Assembly (NCBI GenBank): GCA_004154925.1
Contig: QJNS01000251.1
Coordinates: 47,458-111,457 of the forward strand
DNA length: 64,000 nt
Direction of reading: 5' to 3'
Source: Monosporascus cannonballus
Taxonomy: Eukaryota; Ascomycota; Sordariomycetes; Xylariales
Each line of letters starts with the position of its first letter. The first letter of the stretch is position 1. Under the pieces are notes generated by a model that did not search any database, was not told the DNA's origin, and was given only the letters and a program-made list of their open reading frames with translations. A program made the translations under genes and the position numbers. This document shows positions 11,492 to 26,374 of the stretch, piece by piece.

Positions 11492-13334
11492 TCAGCCCTG
11501 GTCGTCCCCTGGAAGCCTTATTTCATGTCCATTCCCTTCTCTTACAAAAGGGGTCAAGCACACACCCACTACAGCCACAGCGGCACAGAGCCAGAACACA
11601 AATCCACTCATGTTGTGCGTTGACCCATAACCAAACAGCTTTCCTGACAGAGCAGTGCTTGCAGCCCGGATGATCATCGACGAGAAGAATGCGATGCTGT
11701 GTGTCCTCCCGAGCGCGGAGGGATGCGGGGATGCCGCATTTATAAGTACAGTTTGTGACGGGCTTACCATGCTGGTCAGGAGCGCAGTCAATACCTGGAT
11801 GGGTACAATGAGCGCCCAGATGGCCAAACCCGTCTTACCACTGGGCGGCGGCGTAGTAGACGGTACAACGGCTGCGTATGGATATGTGAAGTAAAGCAGA
11901 GGGAAGCCAAGGTAGAAGAGCCGCCAAACCCTCAAAGTCCCCAGGTGCTGTGCCAGCCTCGGGTACACGACCAGCTGCATGGGAATAGCAAAAACACCTG
12001 TCGTCATGTTTTGATCAGCAAAGTTGGGGAGGAGATGAGGGCGGATGAAGAAAGTTGTCTTTTCATAAATCTTACCATACATGACGGCGTAGACCGCAAG
12101 TGGGCGTGGCGTAAAACCAGCGCCTCCCCCAAACCAGAATGGCAATACCCTGTTAAGCTCCTCTTCTCTGCTGGAAACTGGGGTAACCAACAAATTTGGA
12201 AAAGCGACACTTGCAGTGGCGAGGTGTGACTCATAAATGAAGCTCGCAAGCAGAACCAATACCATATTGTTGGTGAATATACGGTGCATTGGTAACTTCT
12301 GGTCTTCGCTGCGAACTTTGGATGGAGCCTCTGGGGATGTGGGGGAGGAAGAATGGTCAGTATCGTCCAAGAAACCCATCTCTTCCGTGTCTCCTTCTTC
12401 TGTGTTAACAGCAAGATATTGCGCGCCTTTCCCTCCCACCGGCCTCCGGAAGGAGCGCACGAGCGAAAGAATGTATCTGGATGCAGCAATCCCGGGGTCG
12501 TATCTATGGCGCACCGATTTCGAGGTCTGTGGCAGCAGTTGGTCTCTACCCGTTGAAGGAAATGTGGAACGAAATGGCAACACATACCTCTTCGAGGAAT
12601 AGAAACGCAGTCACCAGGACCATAAACAAAAAAGTGGCATTCAACAACGCCGGAAGCGCATATGGATACTTGCGTAGGAAGCTGCTGCCTTGCCCTGCTG
12701 GCTTCAACTCGACTGTCCAGGCTGCCACGAGGGCGCTAAGAATGATTGCGAAGCTGGTGCTTATGTTGAGTAGCACAAAAGCCCTAGCTTGGAATCTGCA
12801 TGACTCCCTTCTTAGCTCATCCGGTCGAAACATACTCAACGGTAGACCTACCGTTTTTCTTTTACAACTTCCGACGTCATGGTCCTCACCATGGCGACGG
12901 TGCCGTTTGTCAAGCCCTCTATAAATCGAAGTATAAGAGCTTGTTTGAAGTTGGTAATAAAGCCAAAGAGCGAACAGGCGATAACTAGAGGCAGATTGGT
13001 CATTTTCAAGCCATGTGCCAGGCGAGGTGTGCGACTAACATGAGCCTGACAAGCTCAGGAGTACGACGACTTTCCTGCCTCCTCGGGGAGAGTCCGCCAA
13101 CATGCCGAGAAACACAGATGCAAGACATTGTGCAATCGTATATGCGGCCTGTAGGTATGTGGATTGCTGGACGATCGTAGCGCTAGGGAGCGACAGGTCA
13201 AGCGACTGGAGTTGGTAATATATATAGGAGGAAATGGACACTTTGACAATGGGCTCACAAAAGCGGACCAGAAACAAAATGAGCAGCTGGTCTTTCCGCG
13301 GCAATGACGACCAGGTTGTTGACGTATCTGCCAT
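11492..13334 (-). CDS. Major facilitator superfamily transporter (intact)
   Basis: Five exons on the minus strand: 13334-13040, 12984-12852, 12795-12588, 12526-12076 and 11997-11492. They join in phase to 530 codons. MFS motif A appears between helices 2 and 3 as GMLADSPRGGRK (about residues 77-88), and RFIEGLTNGT follows in helix 4. About twelve hydrophobic segments are split by a long acidic central loop (NTEEGDTEEMGFLDDTDHSS) after helix 6. SPHPSALGRTHSI in the second half is characteristic of fungal zinc-induced-facilitator-like MFS proteins. The 78-nt last intron is a multiple of three and stop-free, but removing it gives MYGVFAIPMQL without an odd insertion. The plasma-membrane role and substrate are unknown; export of the cluster product is inference. 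Confidence 0.88.
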
Positions 13335-13594
13335 TGTGGATAGGAGGGAGGCTGGCAGTTGCTTTGAATACGTACGCCCTGAATGTTGGCAGTACAGAAG
13401 GCCATGATGAAGTCTTTTAACTGCAATACAGAAGAATACCCGCTAAATGCACATGCTACAAAATATGGGTTATCCAACCCTGCCCGACGCACATAGTATG
13501 CACATGAGGAGTTCGACGATATCAGCTATAGTTGGTGGGGTGAATGAAGAACTACAAGGATTTCAGTGGGCTTTACTACGTGTACACACATGCG

Positions 13595-13947
13595 TAGGGT
13601 TTGCAATGGATACCAAATGGGTACCCACGGACTACCCACGATCGTGGGTGGGTAACCGTGGGTGGTCTTGGCGTTATTTCAAAAATACCTACAACTACCC
13701 ACCTATGAACTAACCACTTACGGGTACCCGTGGGTATTTTTAAATATGCATTAATCTGCGTATTAATCCGTATTTTCGTTATCGATACTATAAGTAATTC
13801 GACATTTTGAGTACCTACGAGTGGTTAGTCCGTGGGTAATTTCATTTTACCCACGTACCCCTCTTAACCACCTACGTAAATTTTTACCCACCTACGGATA
13901 CTCGTGGGGGAAATTTTAGCGTGGGTGGGTGAGTAGTGCAAACCCTA
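13595..13947. mobile_element. hAT-type MITE 1
   Basis: 353 bp with terminal inverted repeats TAGGGTTTGCA ... TGCAAACCCTA and an exact 8-bp target duplication CACATGCG (13587-13594 and 13948-13955). The TIR start and 8-bp duplication are hallmarks of the hAT superfamily. The interior has no coding frame. It consists of many short copies of ACCCACGGGTACCCGTGGGT-like palindromic units. Non-autonomous; it inserted about 260 bp upstream of the MFS gene start. Confidence 0.9.
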
Positions 13948-13955
13948 CACATGCG

Positions 13956-15214
13956 TGGTAGTCTATAGAGGTCGCCGGAGGAGCCATGATCCGAGAACGC
14001 CGAGTAGAGTCGGCGTTTCAGTTCAGGTGCTGGAGCGGAGACCTACCATAACAGGATGGAGGAGATACCCGTGGCTTCCGAGAATCAAGCCAAGATGGCT
14101 GGAGACAAATACAGCGGTGTTTTAAATAAATGGGTCAAGTGCTACATCAATCTATGCTAGAATGCAACCTAAACTCGAACTCCACATAATGAATAACGCT
14201 AACAATAAATAAGGCATTTTCTTATAAGAACTACTCTTTATAACTGTATTTTGCAATATCTTAACAACTTTTTAGTTAATTGATTTCGAGTAAAGATAAT
14301 TAATTTAAACTATAAACGCAGAATTCAAAATATAAAGAATTTTATTATAGAAAGTAATTCCGAGATTTTTATAAATCTGCAATTCGATATACTCAAATCG
14401 ACTTTATTCTACCGTATCCAGAGCGCTAAATCGCGATTAGAAGCTAAAGCTAAAGACGTAAGTTTTTGAATTAGAAAAGAATAAACTTATAAACTAGATA
14501 TTATATAAAAAAAGTATACAGTTGCGCTTCGATAAAAACATAGATCCGTTATATAATAAAAACTTTACTAAACTTTTTTTTAAAAAAAATGTCGAAAAGC
14601 ATTAAATGAATCGCTTTATAGTACTGTATAATAAGATATATGTGAAAAAAAAGAATGAATTATACTTTAAAAGTGTTTCGAACTATATTATTATAACGAA
14701 ATACGCAAGTTTTTCCATTTTCTGACCGCCGTTTAAGCGAAATATAAAATTAAGCTCCATAACAAATATAATATAAATAAATCGAATGTTCAAAGAGAAA
14801 AGTAAGTCGACGAAACGATGTGTATAAAGTTTACAAAGTTGAAAATAACGTTAAAAGTATATATTATCAAATATATAGGCTGTATATATAGAAAATATAC
14901 CGCTGTATATATTTTTAATAACTTGATCGTGTAAATATAATACTTACTGAAACCTATCGAAAACACGAAATATATATTAATTTTGAAAATGGGAACTAAC
15001 AACTTTATTATGTTAAAATAATCAAAATCTATTGTTTTCTAGAAACAGAACGGCGTTTTCAAAATAGATAGTGGTTACTTATTATAAATAGCTATATTAT
15101 ATATATCTTTTGCGTTTATATAGAAATGCTTTAAAAACAAGGTAGCGCTTATGTATCTGCTACCTTGTTCGAATAGTAATCTTTATCTACTTAATGTTGT
15201 CGTATTTTCTATGC
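13956..15214. other. Intergenic turning into AT-rich relic DNA
   Basis: About 200 bp of normal composition after the MITE, then strongly AT-rich from about 14160. Short frames such as 14790-15002 are composed of AT-rich codons only and look like chance. No family recognised. Confidence 0.4.
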
Positions 15215-15358
15215 TGTTACGGCGCTGTACGTTTTTTAAGTTTTTTAAAAAAATTCTATTATTATAAAAAGAAAAAGAATCATTCAACAAACGCAGAGTG
15301 CTTATATAAATAAAGCGAAATAGGGGCTTAGATAAGCCGCTTTGTTAATACCGTAATA
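15215..15358. repeat. 144-bp direct repeat, left copy (possible short LTR)
   Basis: Starts TGTTACGGCGCTG and ends ATACCGTAATA. Aligns end to end with the copy at 26375-26517: both contain a TTTTAAGTTTTTAA-like stretch, an AAGCG..A..GGCTTAG..AAGCCGCTTTG block and the closing CCGTAA(T/C)A. Same orientation, near-equal length and TG...CA-type ends suggest LTRs of one element. Confidence 0.55.
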
Positions 15359-18300
15359 ATAACCCTTTTTTAGAGCAGTTATTTTTAACTACTTTCTAAA
15401 AAATATTAATTTTTTCAGAAATCGAATTTTAGCTAATTAATAATATACTAATCGTCGTAAAACGTTATAGCAATAACGTATATATATAATATAACCGGAA
15501 TAAGATCGCAATATTAATAGAATAATGAGATACTATATAAATATATATAATATTAATTTTAATAAAAAATAATAATAGTATTACGCGAGATATTATGAAC
15601 TCGATTAAATTTTGTTATATTTTACTTTTTATCGTTTTTCTGTAATAAATGTTAAATACTTTTTTAATTTCTTTATATTTTTTTCAAAACGCCGCATTAT
15701 TAATATTTATTATATTGTAATATTTTTTTCTTTACTTTTTCGTTGCTTGTATTTTTTATTTACCGTTTTGTATTACTTTGCTATTATTGTAAAAATATTT
15801 CTATAGCTTTTTATTATTTATATAATATTTATTTGCGTTATATAACTTTATATCATTATATTTATAAAATGTTGTTTTGAATTATAATTTTGATATGAAT
15901 AATTTGTTTCAGTTTGGATGCAGTTTCTTATTTATTACGATAAATTAATATATATTTAATAATAGGTGTCGAAAACTTTGTTTATTAATAAATTCTATAC
16001 GTTGTAATATTAAGGTTATATCTAGAGAGTATAATTGTAATAGTTGGTTTTTAACGCATAAATAGTATGCAACGTTTAAAGTAATTCTTTTAATTTAAAA
16101 CTGTATTCGATTAAGTTATATATTATTCGACGCAAATTTCGCGTTTAAAGTAGTTGAAAAAACTTATCATATTATTTTCAATGTGATAAAAACGAATTTC
16201 TTTTTAATTATAATTACATTTTTTATATTATTTGCAAAAGAGCAAAGTTAATTATTTTAAACAAATTACTATCTAACAAGTCTTAATATAAATCTTTTAC
16301 CTTTATTTCGTTAACTATTCTATAAATATCTCGTTTTATATAATTGATAATAATGTAATATTAATTAAATACTAGTAAATTAACGCTTAAACTATAGCAT
16401 AAAAAGGTATTTAAATATAACTCAATTATTAGTGCTAAAAACTGTTAATTATTATGGTTAATTAAGCGCGTTTTGGGTAATAAAATAGCTATTACAATTT
16501 TAATAATATTTAATCGTTGCATTATTATCGTTGTATTGTGTTTTTTTAAAGTTAAATTAATTATTTTTTCGTAATCGTTATATCAACGGGTTATTGTTTA
16601 AATATTTTTTTTCATTCGCTTTTTTATAACGTTGGACTATTACTAAAATATATATTTTTTTAAATTTTAAAAGAGTATAATAACTAGCGTACTATTGTGG
16701 TAGTATTGGCTTAATAAAATGTTTTTTACGTACGTTTTGTTTTACTTTGCGTTAATATTCTAGTAATATTTAAAATTAATTAAGCAATCTATGTTTACTA
16801 AAATACTTTTAAAAGATTTAGTTCAAGTCGCATTATAACCTTTATAATTTGCAGCCAGTTCCTAAATAAGTTGATATTATTATAACAATATAAGTTTATA
16901 TTATACATTACATTTACTATTTTTAAATCTTAAAAATGTGTTGAAATATCAATAATGATTTCTATAATGTTTTCGTTTATAATAAAACTTTTTATACTTA
17001 TATTTTTAGTTTATTAATTTATTTCTTGTAGTGGTTTTAGGTTTTTATTATTTGTACTGTAATCTTTTTATAAAACTTGTATTAATTTATTTATAAACTT
17101 TGTTATTATTACATATTTTTAAGTGTTTTCAAAAGCGGCTATAATTTAGAAAGTATAATAAAGTAAAAATTATAATTAATAAAAAACAGCACAATAAAAT
17201 ACAATAAACCTATTATATATTTATCTAAAGCTATAAATAGTATCCCAATTAAGGTCTTTATTTACAATTATTAATAAAACGAAAAAAATGAAATGATTAG
17301 TTGGTTAAAAAGACTTACGAACCTTTTTTATAAAAGTTTTATTCTTTTTAAATATAAGATTAGATTAATAACTAAGTAACTATAACGAAATTGTTATAGA
17401 TCTATCTCGTGGTATAAGCAATATCCGAAATAGGGTTTTAATTTGTAAGTGATAATAACGCGAGGAATAATTTAAAGCTTTGTTTCTTAAAGAGATTTAC
17501 GAATTTCTCTTTTAATTAAAAAACGTTATCTTTTATTAAAAGCTTAGATTAATAGCTAAAAAGCGGAATTAAATAATTACTATCTATATTAAAAAAATTC
17601 GCTTCTTATATATTTCATTTCTTCTTAAGTAGATATAACGTAGATCTGTGTGATTTATATAATTTGATTATATTACCTAGATTATCTAGATAACTTAAAG
17701 TGACTAAAAGTTTATAGTCGGAGTTTAGTCGTTGCGCATTTACGCTAGGCTTTAAAAAGAGTTCTCTTGAGACGAGAACTCTTGTTTTCATAACAGTAAT
17801 AAAAAAATTAAGTAGATCTTTATTTATAAAACAACTAGTTTTATAAATATTTTTAGTTTTTAAATAAATATATTTTAAATTTGTACAATTTATTTATTCC
17901 AGTTTAAATTATATAAATCTCTTAAATTTCTTAAAAAGCTAAACGCTTTAGCCGATGTTTAACCGTAGCAAACTTGGATTAGATTTTATAAAAAGTTTTC
18001 TTAAAACGAAAAATTGTATTTTTATAACATTATTTCTCTTTTTTAAGAGTTTTTATTTCAAAGATAAAAACGATAAGTAATTTTATATAGATTTTAAAAA
18101 GGAATTACTAGTATTTTTCAGATGATTTTATTAGAAGAAGTTATATTTGAAAAAAATAAGATCTTGATTTAAATTATCACTATTTTCGAAAAATTGGTAT
18201 TTATTTGATTAGAAAAATTAAAATTAGAATTTACTTGCGTTAACTGTATTCAATTTTGTAAAACGGATTTTCATTATATTTTAAGTACTTAACGTTTAAA

Positions 18301-21300
18301 TACTATACTCGTTATTAACGTTTTTTATAACGTTTTAAGAATAAACCTTTTAAAGAAAATTAACGAAATGTAAAAGCGTTTATAAAAAAGTAACCTAAAC
18401 TTGAAAATGAATTTTTATTATACAATGAAAAAAGGGGAAAAAAATAAGAAAATTTATTGGTCGATTAAAGTAAATACAATTGTAATAGAACTTTGTTTTT
18501 TTTTTTTAAAAAAAAGCAGTAAAAGTTTTCTTTCTTAAAAAGAGAGTAAAGTTAAGTTTGTTAGAAAAACGAGAAAAGCTAAACAATAAACAACGTTATG
18601 TAAAAGCCGAATAAATATAACTTCTTTTAAAAATAACTGCTCTAATAAAAGCCTTTATATTTTTCGACTAAAACGATATATGATTAAACTTAGACGAAAG
18701 ACTATTATCGTTTATAATTTTATTTATACTGGAGATAATCGGTTAAGATTTTGATAATAAAATGTTTTAATTAAATTGTTCGTACTCGTTAATATTTAAA
18801 AAGGTTTTAAATATTTTTCTCGTATAAATAATTCTTCTATTTAATTAAATAACAAGTTTTGCTTTTAATTATACTGGAATTTAGTTTTTTTAATATTATA
18901 TATTTCGCGTTTTTAGAGTTTTAAATTCGTTTTTAAAAACGTGTTTTTAAGTATTAGTTTAAGTAAAAAAAAAAGAAACATAATATACATTTTTATAGTT
19001 TTAGATGCTGATAATCGATAGTTACTTTTAGAAATAACCTTATTAATTTTAAATAAGTCGAACATTTTAACAGTTAACTTATTATTAAGCTTTTTAGTTT
19101 TAATTTATAAGACGCTGAATATTCTGTTTTGTTTTTTTGACGTATTAAGTAATGTCTTTTTCTTTGTTAAAACCGGTTTTTTTATTTTTTGTTATAGTAT
19201 TAAGCTATTTTTCGTTTAAAAATTATAATTTAGCTTAGAACACGATTTGTAATATTTTAATTTTTATTATCAATATTGTTGCTTTTAGAACGATAGTAAT
19301 ATTTTGTAAAAGCCAGTTATCAATTTTTTGTCTTTTCTTTTTATATAGTTATAAACGGTAATATGCTTATATTTTCGTTAATTAATAGATTATAAGTTAT
19401 TTCTACTTTTAATAAAGTTTATTTAGCTATTTTGTTAATTCTTAATATAATTTTAATAATAATTCTTTTAAGTTTTATAAAGTCGTTTTTTTAATCGTTT
19501 GCTTAAAGATAATAGATCGCTAAAACCTTAAGTTTAATATCGATTTACGTGAAAAAACTGGTAGTAAATTTGGATATAAATAGTTTGTTTTTAGTTATAA
19601 TAATTCTTTTTTAATATTTTAAATTTGTTGAAGTAATTCCGAACAAAAGCACAAGATAATTATTTTGCAGTTAAATCTTTTTAAAACATAAAATTTATAT
19701 ATATTTAACGGGTTTACCGATTAATATAAGTATTTTATTATATTTAATTTTAATACACAATTTTTAAAATAAAGATAAGTTAATAATAGAATTTCTAATT
19801 ATAATATATTACGTTTTGTTAGAAATACTTATAAGTTATAGCAAGGTATGTAGATTATAACAGGCTCGTTTAGTTTTATCATGAATAGTACAAATTCTGA
19901 TTATTATTCAATTATTTTTCGTAATTTCAGAAAACTATAAAATCTTTATAAGCGTTTAATAGTTCTGAAATCCTTTAGTAATTAAATAATATATTTTTGT
20001 AAAATTTAATAATAAATAGTTTTTGCTAGTTTTAGAAAATGTAAATTTCTAAACATTTTCACAGTTAATTATGTCATGTTTTTTTTAAATATGAAACTTT
20101 TTTTAGTTTTTTCGAATCGGAGAAAATTCGAAATCCAATTAAAAGTTTAAATGATACTGTTTTTTAATATTTTATATAATTTTATAATATTATTGCCATT
20201 AAATTATAAAATTTATATATGTTACTTAGAAGTGTTTTATACGTAATCTCTTTTTAGAATTAAATATATCCGTTTAGAAGTTTCATTCTAGTTTAATGTA
20301 AAATATTTTCAAATTAAACTTTAACAACGAAATTATCAAAGATTTGAGTATTTACTTAGTTTTTATACTTTTATAAATAATATAACGTTGTTTAATTAAA
20401 GTAAATATGAAAAGATTTTTTATTTTATTAAGAAACGTTTAGTTCTTAAAAATATTAATAATTACTAGTAGTTTTTGTCGTAAATTAAATATTTATGTTC
20501 TGCGTTTTGTAAGGTTTTAACATAGTAAGCTAGTGGATACAATTTTTTTACTTTTATTTTTAAGCTATTTTAAGACAGTATTTAGTTGTAAGATAGCGAG
20601 GGTGCGACGCTAATCACAATACTAAAAGGTCAGCAATTCCAAACTCTTCTAGGCTATATTAGCAACTAGTTGCTTTTCTTGATATTTAAACAAGATCTTA
20701 TCAGGATATATAGGGTCCTGCTTTAGCCCTTTTTGACTAGTTCTAAGAGGCTGCGTTGTCTCATATTAGTATATAATTTAAAGTATTAGTTTTTAAAGTT
20801 TCCTTTTGTTTCGGTTAGATGAACTTATTGTTTGTACTTTCGTGATTTTTTTTTAAAATACCCGAAATATTTTTAGCCCTCTTTAAAATTTCGAACCTTT
20901 ATATATATATATTTTTTGTAATATATTTAGTTAATAGTTTAGTTATATATCTATGTTCTTTGAAAAGATTACGTATATTACTCGTAAATTCTAGAATTTT
21001 CTAAATATCTATTATGATTACCTTATTTAATATGTGCTAGTTTTTAAATATTTTGAATTTGAAATTCTGAATTCGCATTTAGCTAAGAATAAAAGTAAAT
21101 AATAAAAGAAATTTAAATTTAAAGTATATTAAAACTTTTACAAATTGTATATTCATGTTTGTTTTATTTATGCGTTTGAATATAGAATTCGTTGATTTTT
21201 ATACTTTATAAAGATTTGCGAATAAATTAATATATTGTTAAAATTTTCAAACCTAAATTTCTTTAGATATTTTCAAAAAATGGCTATAACTAAACGTTGA

Positions 21301-21856
21301 AAACTAGCGAAAGTACTAGTAAGTTTTATAGATATAATTTAATACCTATAGTATTCATATATTATTGAAAACGCAGATTTCTTTTTATCTATTTTACTAT
21401 AGTCATAATCGTTTTTAAAATTTAATTCTATAAATTATTTTTCTTGATACAAGTTTTCTTTTACACTATTTATAAATGCTATAAAACACCCGTTTTTGAT
21501 AATAATAGTGTTTAATGATTTATAATCGATTATATTTCGATAAACGAGATTCTTATTTTAATGGATCTTATATTTACTATTTTGTATCTTAGATTTTTAT
21601 AAGTACTGAGTAACTTATTAAGATTTTAAAAGTTTCATATATTTTTTACAAAGGTTTTAATATCTTAAGACTTTTATAATAAATTTTAAACAGCTTCAAA
21701 TAAAATATTTTTTAATATATATTCGATAGCTCTTTTAGCTATATAGTGATAATACTTAGTTTTTATAATTTTGAACAACTTTTTCTATTTGTAGTATTTT
21801 AAAGATATTATAGCAATTTAATTTATAATTCGTAATGTTTAAAACATTATGTAATA

Positions 21857-21966
21857 AATTTTGTATAAGGTACATTGAAATTTGAGCTATATTTTTTAAA
21901 CGGAGCTAAATATATAAAAACATATTACACGATATAATTTATACGATAAATACTATATCTGGTATC
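21857..21966. repeat. ~110-bp direct repeat, left copy
   Basis: Shares GAGCTAAATATATA(A/G)AAA, A(T/C)ACACGATATAATTT and ATAAATAC blocks in order with 24612-24720, in the same orientation 2.7 kb away. The two copies differ mostly by C/T and G/A. Could be LTR or TIR-internal remains. Confidence 0.4.
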
Positions 21967-24149
21967 TTCGAACACGATATCTGATTAATAGTATTTACAG
22001 TTAGAATAAATTATATCTCAGCTTTATAAAGTCTTACTTTAAAGCTCAATGTGCAGTTGCTAAGAAGCTCGGTAATAAATTTTATAAAACTCCCTTTTAA
22101 ATATTATTTTAGTGTTTTAATAAAAAGTTTAGCTTTTTTAGTTAATTTGCAAATTGCTAAAACGAAGCAAAAGTATATTAAAAAAATACTATGATAGGAA
22201 ATGTCCGGTATATTTAGCGAAACTCGTTTTTAATGTTCTAAAATATAAATAAGAAACTTTTAATTCTTTGAAATAGTCGTTTCTTTTAGGTCTTGGATAA
22301 GCTGTTATTCACTATAAGTAAGTTACAAACCTTAATTCTTATTTTTTTAAAACATTTTGTATATTTTTATTTACACTAAAACATAAAATTACTTTTGCTA
22401 TATATAAAAGTTTATATAAAGAGGATTTTCACTTTCTTAATTTTTAAAAATTCTTAACTTTTTTAATTAATATAGTTTGTTTAAAATGAGAAACCTTTAT
22501 TTCTAACTATTTTTAATATTTTATCTAGTATGATAGTGATTTATGTATTTGTATTATTTTGTTTTATTTGATTGGCATTCGAATATAAATATTTTCTTTT
22601 TATACAACTTTTTATATTATATTTTTCAAGTAATAATGTTAAAAAATATAAATTTTCGAAAAAGTTATTTCTATATATAAAATTCAAATAGAGTGAAAAA
22701 CATCGACATATAATATCAGTATCTTTAAGTAATAACTGTTTAGTTTCCTTTTAATTCGAGATATAAGTAATAAAACTTAAGATATTTTATGTATCGAGGT
22801 ATTCGAACTTATTTACAGTCGTTATATCACTTTATCGGTATTTCTTTTATCTTATTTAGACTAAAAACCGTTGTTTTTGAACTTATAAATAAATCAAATA
22901 ATCGTCGAATTAATAATGCAAAAATATAATAAATGATACTTATTTTTAAATTATTTTCTCAATAAATAATATGTATAAAGAACTTATAAAACTTTAAGGA
23001 CAATTATTCGTAGTTATTAATATATAGTTATAATTAACCGTTTTTTATATATTTTATATAACGGTATATTAAAGTACCTGAAACAATTTAATTTAATAAT
23101 TATTTTAAAAAGCATACACCTATGTTAATCTGAAAATTCCAGCAATTAAAAGAATTCTTTTATATCAAGATATTATATTAAATTTAGATAATTATAATAC
23201 TTATAAGTTTTAAGTAAAAAGTTGAATTAATTTCTTTTTTTCTTTTGTAGCTTATTATTTATTTCTTATTTAACTTTATTAGCCTTTTTTACGATTAAGC
23301 AATTCTTTTCTTTGTAAGATTTCTTTTAGATAATAGTAATATTCGCTTTTAAGATACTTTATTTTGCTATAATTTAAACACTTTATGTTAAACTTATATT
23401 TTTAAAACAATTTTAGAGCGGTATTCGCTTTCTATCAAACATTACCTATATTCTTCTTAATTCGGATGTTAAAGATTTTATTCTCACTTTTTTCCTATTT
23501 TCTTTCTCAAAAATTGATATAAATATATCAGTTAACTGAAATAGCTTTCTTGATAAATGTTACAAAAAATTAAATCTTAAATTCCATATATAGTTCGTCT
23601 TTTACTTAAAACTTTAAACCGTTATAATAAACGGAAAAAATACAATTTGTAACAAATTTAAAATTGTGATTAAATGGTTAAATTTGATTATATACTAGGC
23701 TGTTAACTTGGCTTAATTAAAATAAATAAATCTATTTCACTGAATATTATTAATTATCTAAGTTTTCAAACAATAGTTATGTTCTTTTCTCAAAATAGTA
23801 ATGTTTGCTAAAAATATAATTAATTATATTCGAAAAATCGTAAAAGTAATTTTGCAAATAATTGTTCCTAATCAGCTTAAATTATAAAAAAACTTTTCTT
23901 AAAAGACAAATATAAATTATCTATTACTGTTTAATAATGTTTCGTTATAAAAACTTTCGTAAAACTTAAATTAAAATCTACTTTAAACTAAACACCTTTT
24001 TATATCTATATATTTACAATGAACGTTTAAAAAATCAACTAACACCTTTTAACATTTTTGATTTTAAAATAAACCTGAAAAAAACTATATTTTCCCGTAA
24101 TTAGTTAACACAGAATAATGATAAGGTTATAGGTTTTTATTACTAAGCG

Positions 24150-24480
24150 AATTTGGCGTTATTTTTCTCTAAAGCTCGGAATTCCTATTATGATCCAATA
24201 GGCTTAGTAGATCTAGAGACGGTCGAGACAAGAAAAGCTAGACCCGACACGGAAACAGGATCACGTGACCGGCTTAAAGCTCTCAGAGGTCTTGGCATCT
24301 TAGGCCTTTTGAGCAAGTGCAGTAGGCTTAAGGAGCACAAGGCGCTTAAGGGCTTGAGCTCTTCAAGCATTCTAAACAATGAACAAAATACATATATTCG
24401 TTATTTCTTACAGTAGTGGATAATACTAGCTTGTTACACAACTTTGTTACCTAAAATACCTTTGGTATTACGAAACGTAA
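24150..24480. other. GC-richer island inside the AT-rich block
   Basis: About 300 bp of ordinary composition, including an ATCACGTGACC motif and an 87-codon open frame (24153-24416), in otherwise more than 80% AT surroundings. The peptide matches no family I recognise. It looks like a younger or RIP-escaped insertion, not a gene. Confidence 0.35.
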
Positions 24481-24611
24481 CTAAGTTATCTTGTTACTTA
24501 GATTTTCATAATACTTCTATTAACATGAACTCGTACGACTAAGGTTTTAATAATTAGTTAAATTCCCAAGTCGTCACAATTTCGTCGTTAAAACATACAG
24601 TTTATTCTCAA

Positions 24612-24720
24612 TTATGCAAGATACATTTAGGTTCAAGCCATATTTTCCAGGCTGAGCTAAATATATAGAAAATCATTACGCGATATAATTTGCACTATAA
24701 ATACACTATTTACAAAACGT
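24612..24720. repeat. ~110-bp direct repeat, right copy
   Basis: Less mutated partner of 21857-21966, for example GAGCTAAATATATAGAAAATC then ACGCGATATAATTTGCAC. Confidence 0.4.
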
Positions 24721-26374
24721 ATATATAAATTTAATATATTGTTATTTTAATAAGTTAATATGCATTTTTAATTGTGACATGTCTTAAAATTAAGCTTTTT
24801 TACTATATGGTATTAGTATTATATTACGATACTGTAAACGTTTCGTTAATTGTTACGAATTGCCGACGCCGGTTAAAATATATAAAAAAGAATTTCGTGA
24901 TTAATATAACAATTTAATTTGTATCGGCGTTATTTTATTTCGGTTAAAAAGCTATAAAGCTCGATAACTTTAACTGTTACCGTATATTATTATATAAATT
25001 TAGACTCGGAAAACTTTCAAATATTCTATAAATATGATAATATTATTTTCTTAGTAGTTTAACTTTCATTTATACGTTTATATGAAAAATCCGACTTGTT
25101 ACATTATTAGAAACGGTTTTATATAAAAGTATTTATTTAAAGCTATTTTTAAACTTAGAGCTGTATATTTAAAAACGAAATCTTTTCATAATATTTCATG
25201 AACTTTTTAATATAACATAATAATGCGTAAAATCAAGGATTGCCGGTTTTAATTAGTTAAACGTATAAAATTCTTAATAAAGCTGGCGAATTTTATTAAG
25301 CTTTAGTTTAAATATTGAAAAGATCTATAAAGTTGAGTTAATATATTAATAATAATATAAATTTAATTTATGAATAACAATATATCGTTTATATTTCGTT
25401 ATTTTTACATGTGTGATTTGAGATTTATGGTTTATATTATTATATTATTGATTTTACCGCGTATATACAAATGAGTATTATTTTTACATTATTCAACCGT
25501 ATATAAAATATAGTTCGTAATTAATAAGTAATACTTTTGTTTAATAGTACGTTATAAGCGTATTAAAAATGCCAACTAATATTTTTAATGGAGTAATACG
25601 TCGTTAAGGTTATTTTTAAATGCGAATACCTTTAATTTACAAAAGCGATAACTATTAATGTTTTCGAAAAAAAATGTATCAAAAACTAAGTAATAACAGA
25701 TTATATAATTAATTTCAATGAATTGTTCACGAATAATATTGATATATTTTTAGTAGTTTTAGTTTATTAAAATAATTGTTTCGCAGTTATTCAGTGAGTT
25801 TTTAAACAAAGGTTTTCGAAAATAAATTATTTTATAGCAGTAAATGTTTACGAAATTAACTTTATTCGGCTATAATTCGATTATCAACGATTAGAAAGTT
25901 ACAATATTAATGAGTTTTATGTAATAATTATTTAGGTTTTTCTACCAATTGTTTTGCATTTGTAAATTATTTTTGGATTTAGATTTGTTTATATTTTAAA
26001 CGTTTGCATTTCTTTTTTAAAAAAATATAAAAGTATTTTTAAATATTTTCTAAGAATATTTATATTATTCGAAAAAGCGCTTTAGCGATATAAAATTGTC
26101 AGTGAGTCGTGCTATAACGGGCATTTAAGTAAGAAAATTTGATATTTTTTTTCGAATTCGTATATCTAAAAATAACGTTATATTATTATTATATATATAT
26201 TTAGATATAGATATATTAATGGCCGTATTACTCTTTTTTAAAGGCTAAAAATTTGAAAATGTTATAGCGATATAATCATATAATGACGACAGATTTAAAG
26301 CGTAATATTATACTTATTATAGCGAAATTATATTAATTGCTCTAAAGTTTGTTTTTAAACGTAGAACAAATTTT

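Larger units (their letters stand above)
15359..26374. other. 11-kb AT-rich transposon graveyard
   Basis: Nearly continuous A/T with stops in all frames and no intact gene on either strand. It lies between the 144-bp direct repeats, so it may be the remains of one LTR element with further insertions. Less degraded patches occur at about 20580-20760 and 24150-24480. No reverse transcriptase or transposase motif could be placed with confidence. Confidence 0.6.

Noticed and set aside
18100..18160. FSDD-like codons considered as a LINE reverse-transcriptase box
   Set aside because: No neighbouring conserved blocks in the same frame; likely chance in AT-rich DNA.
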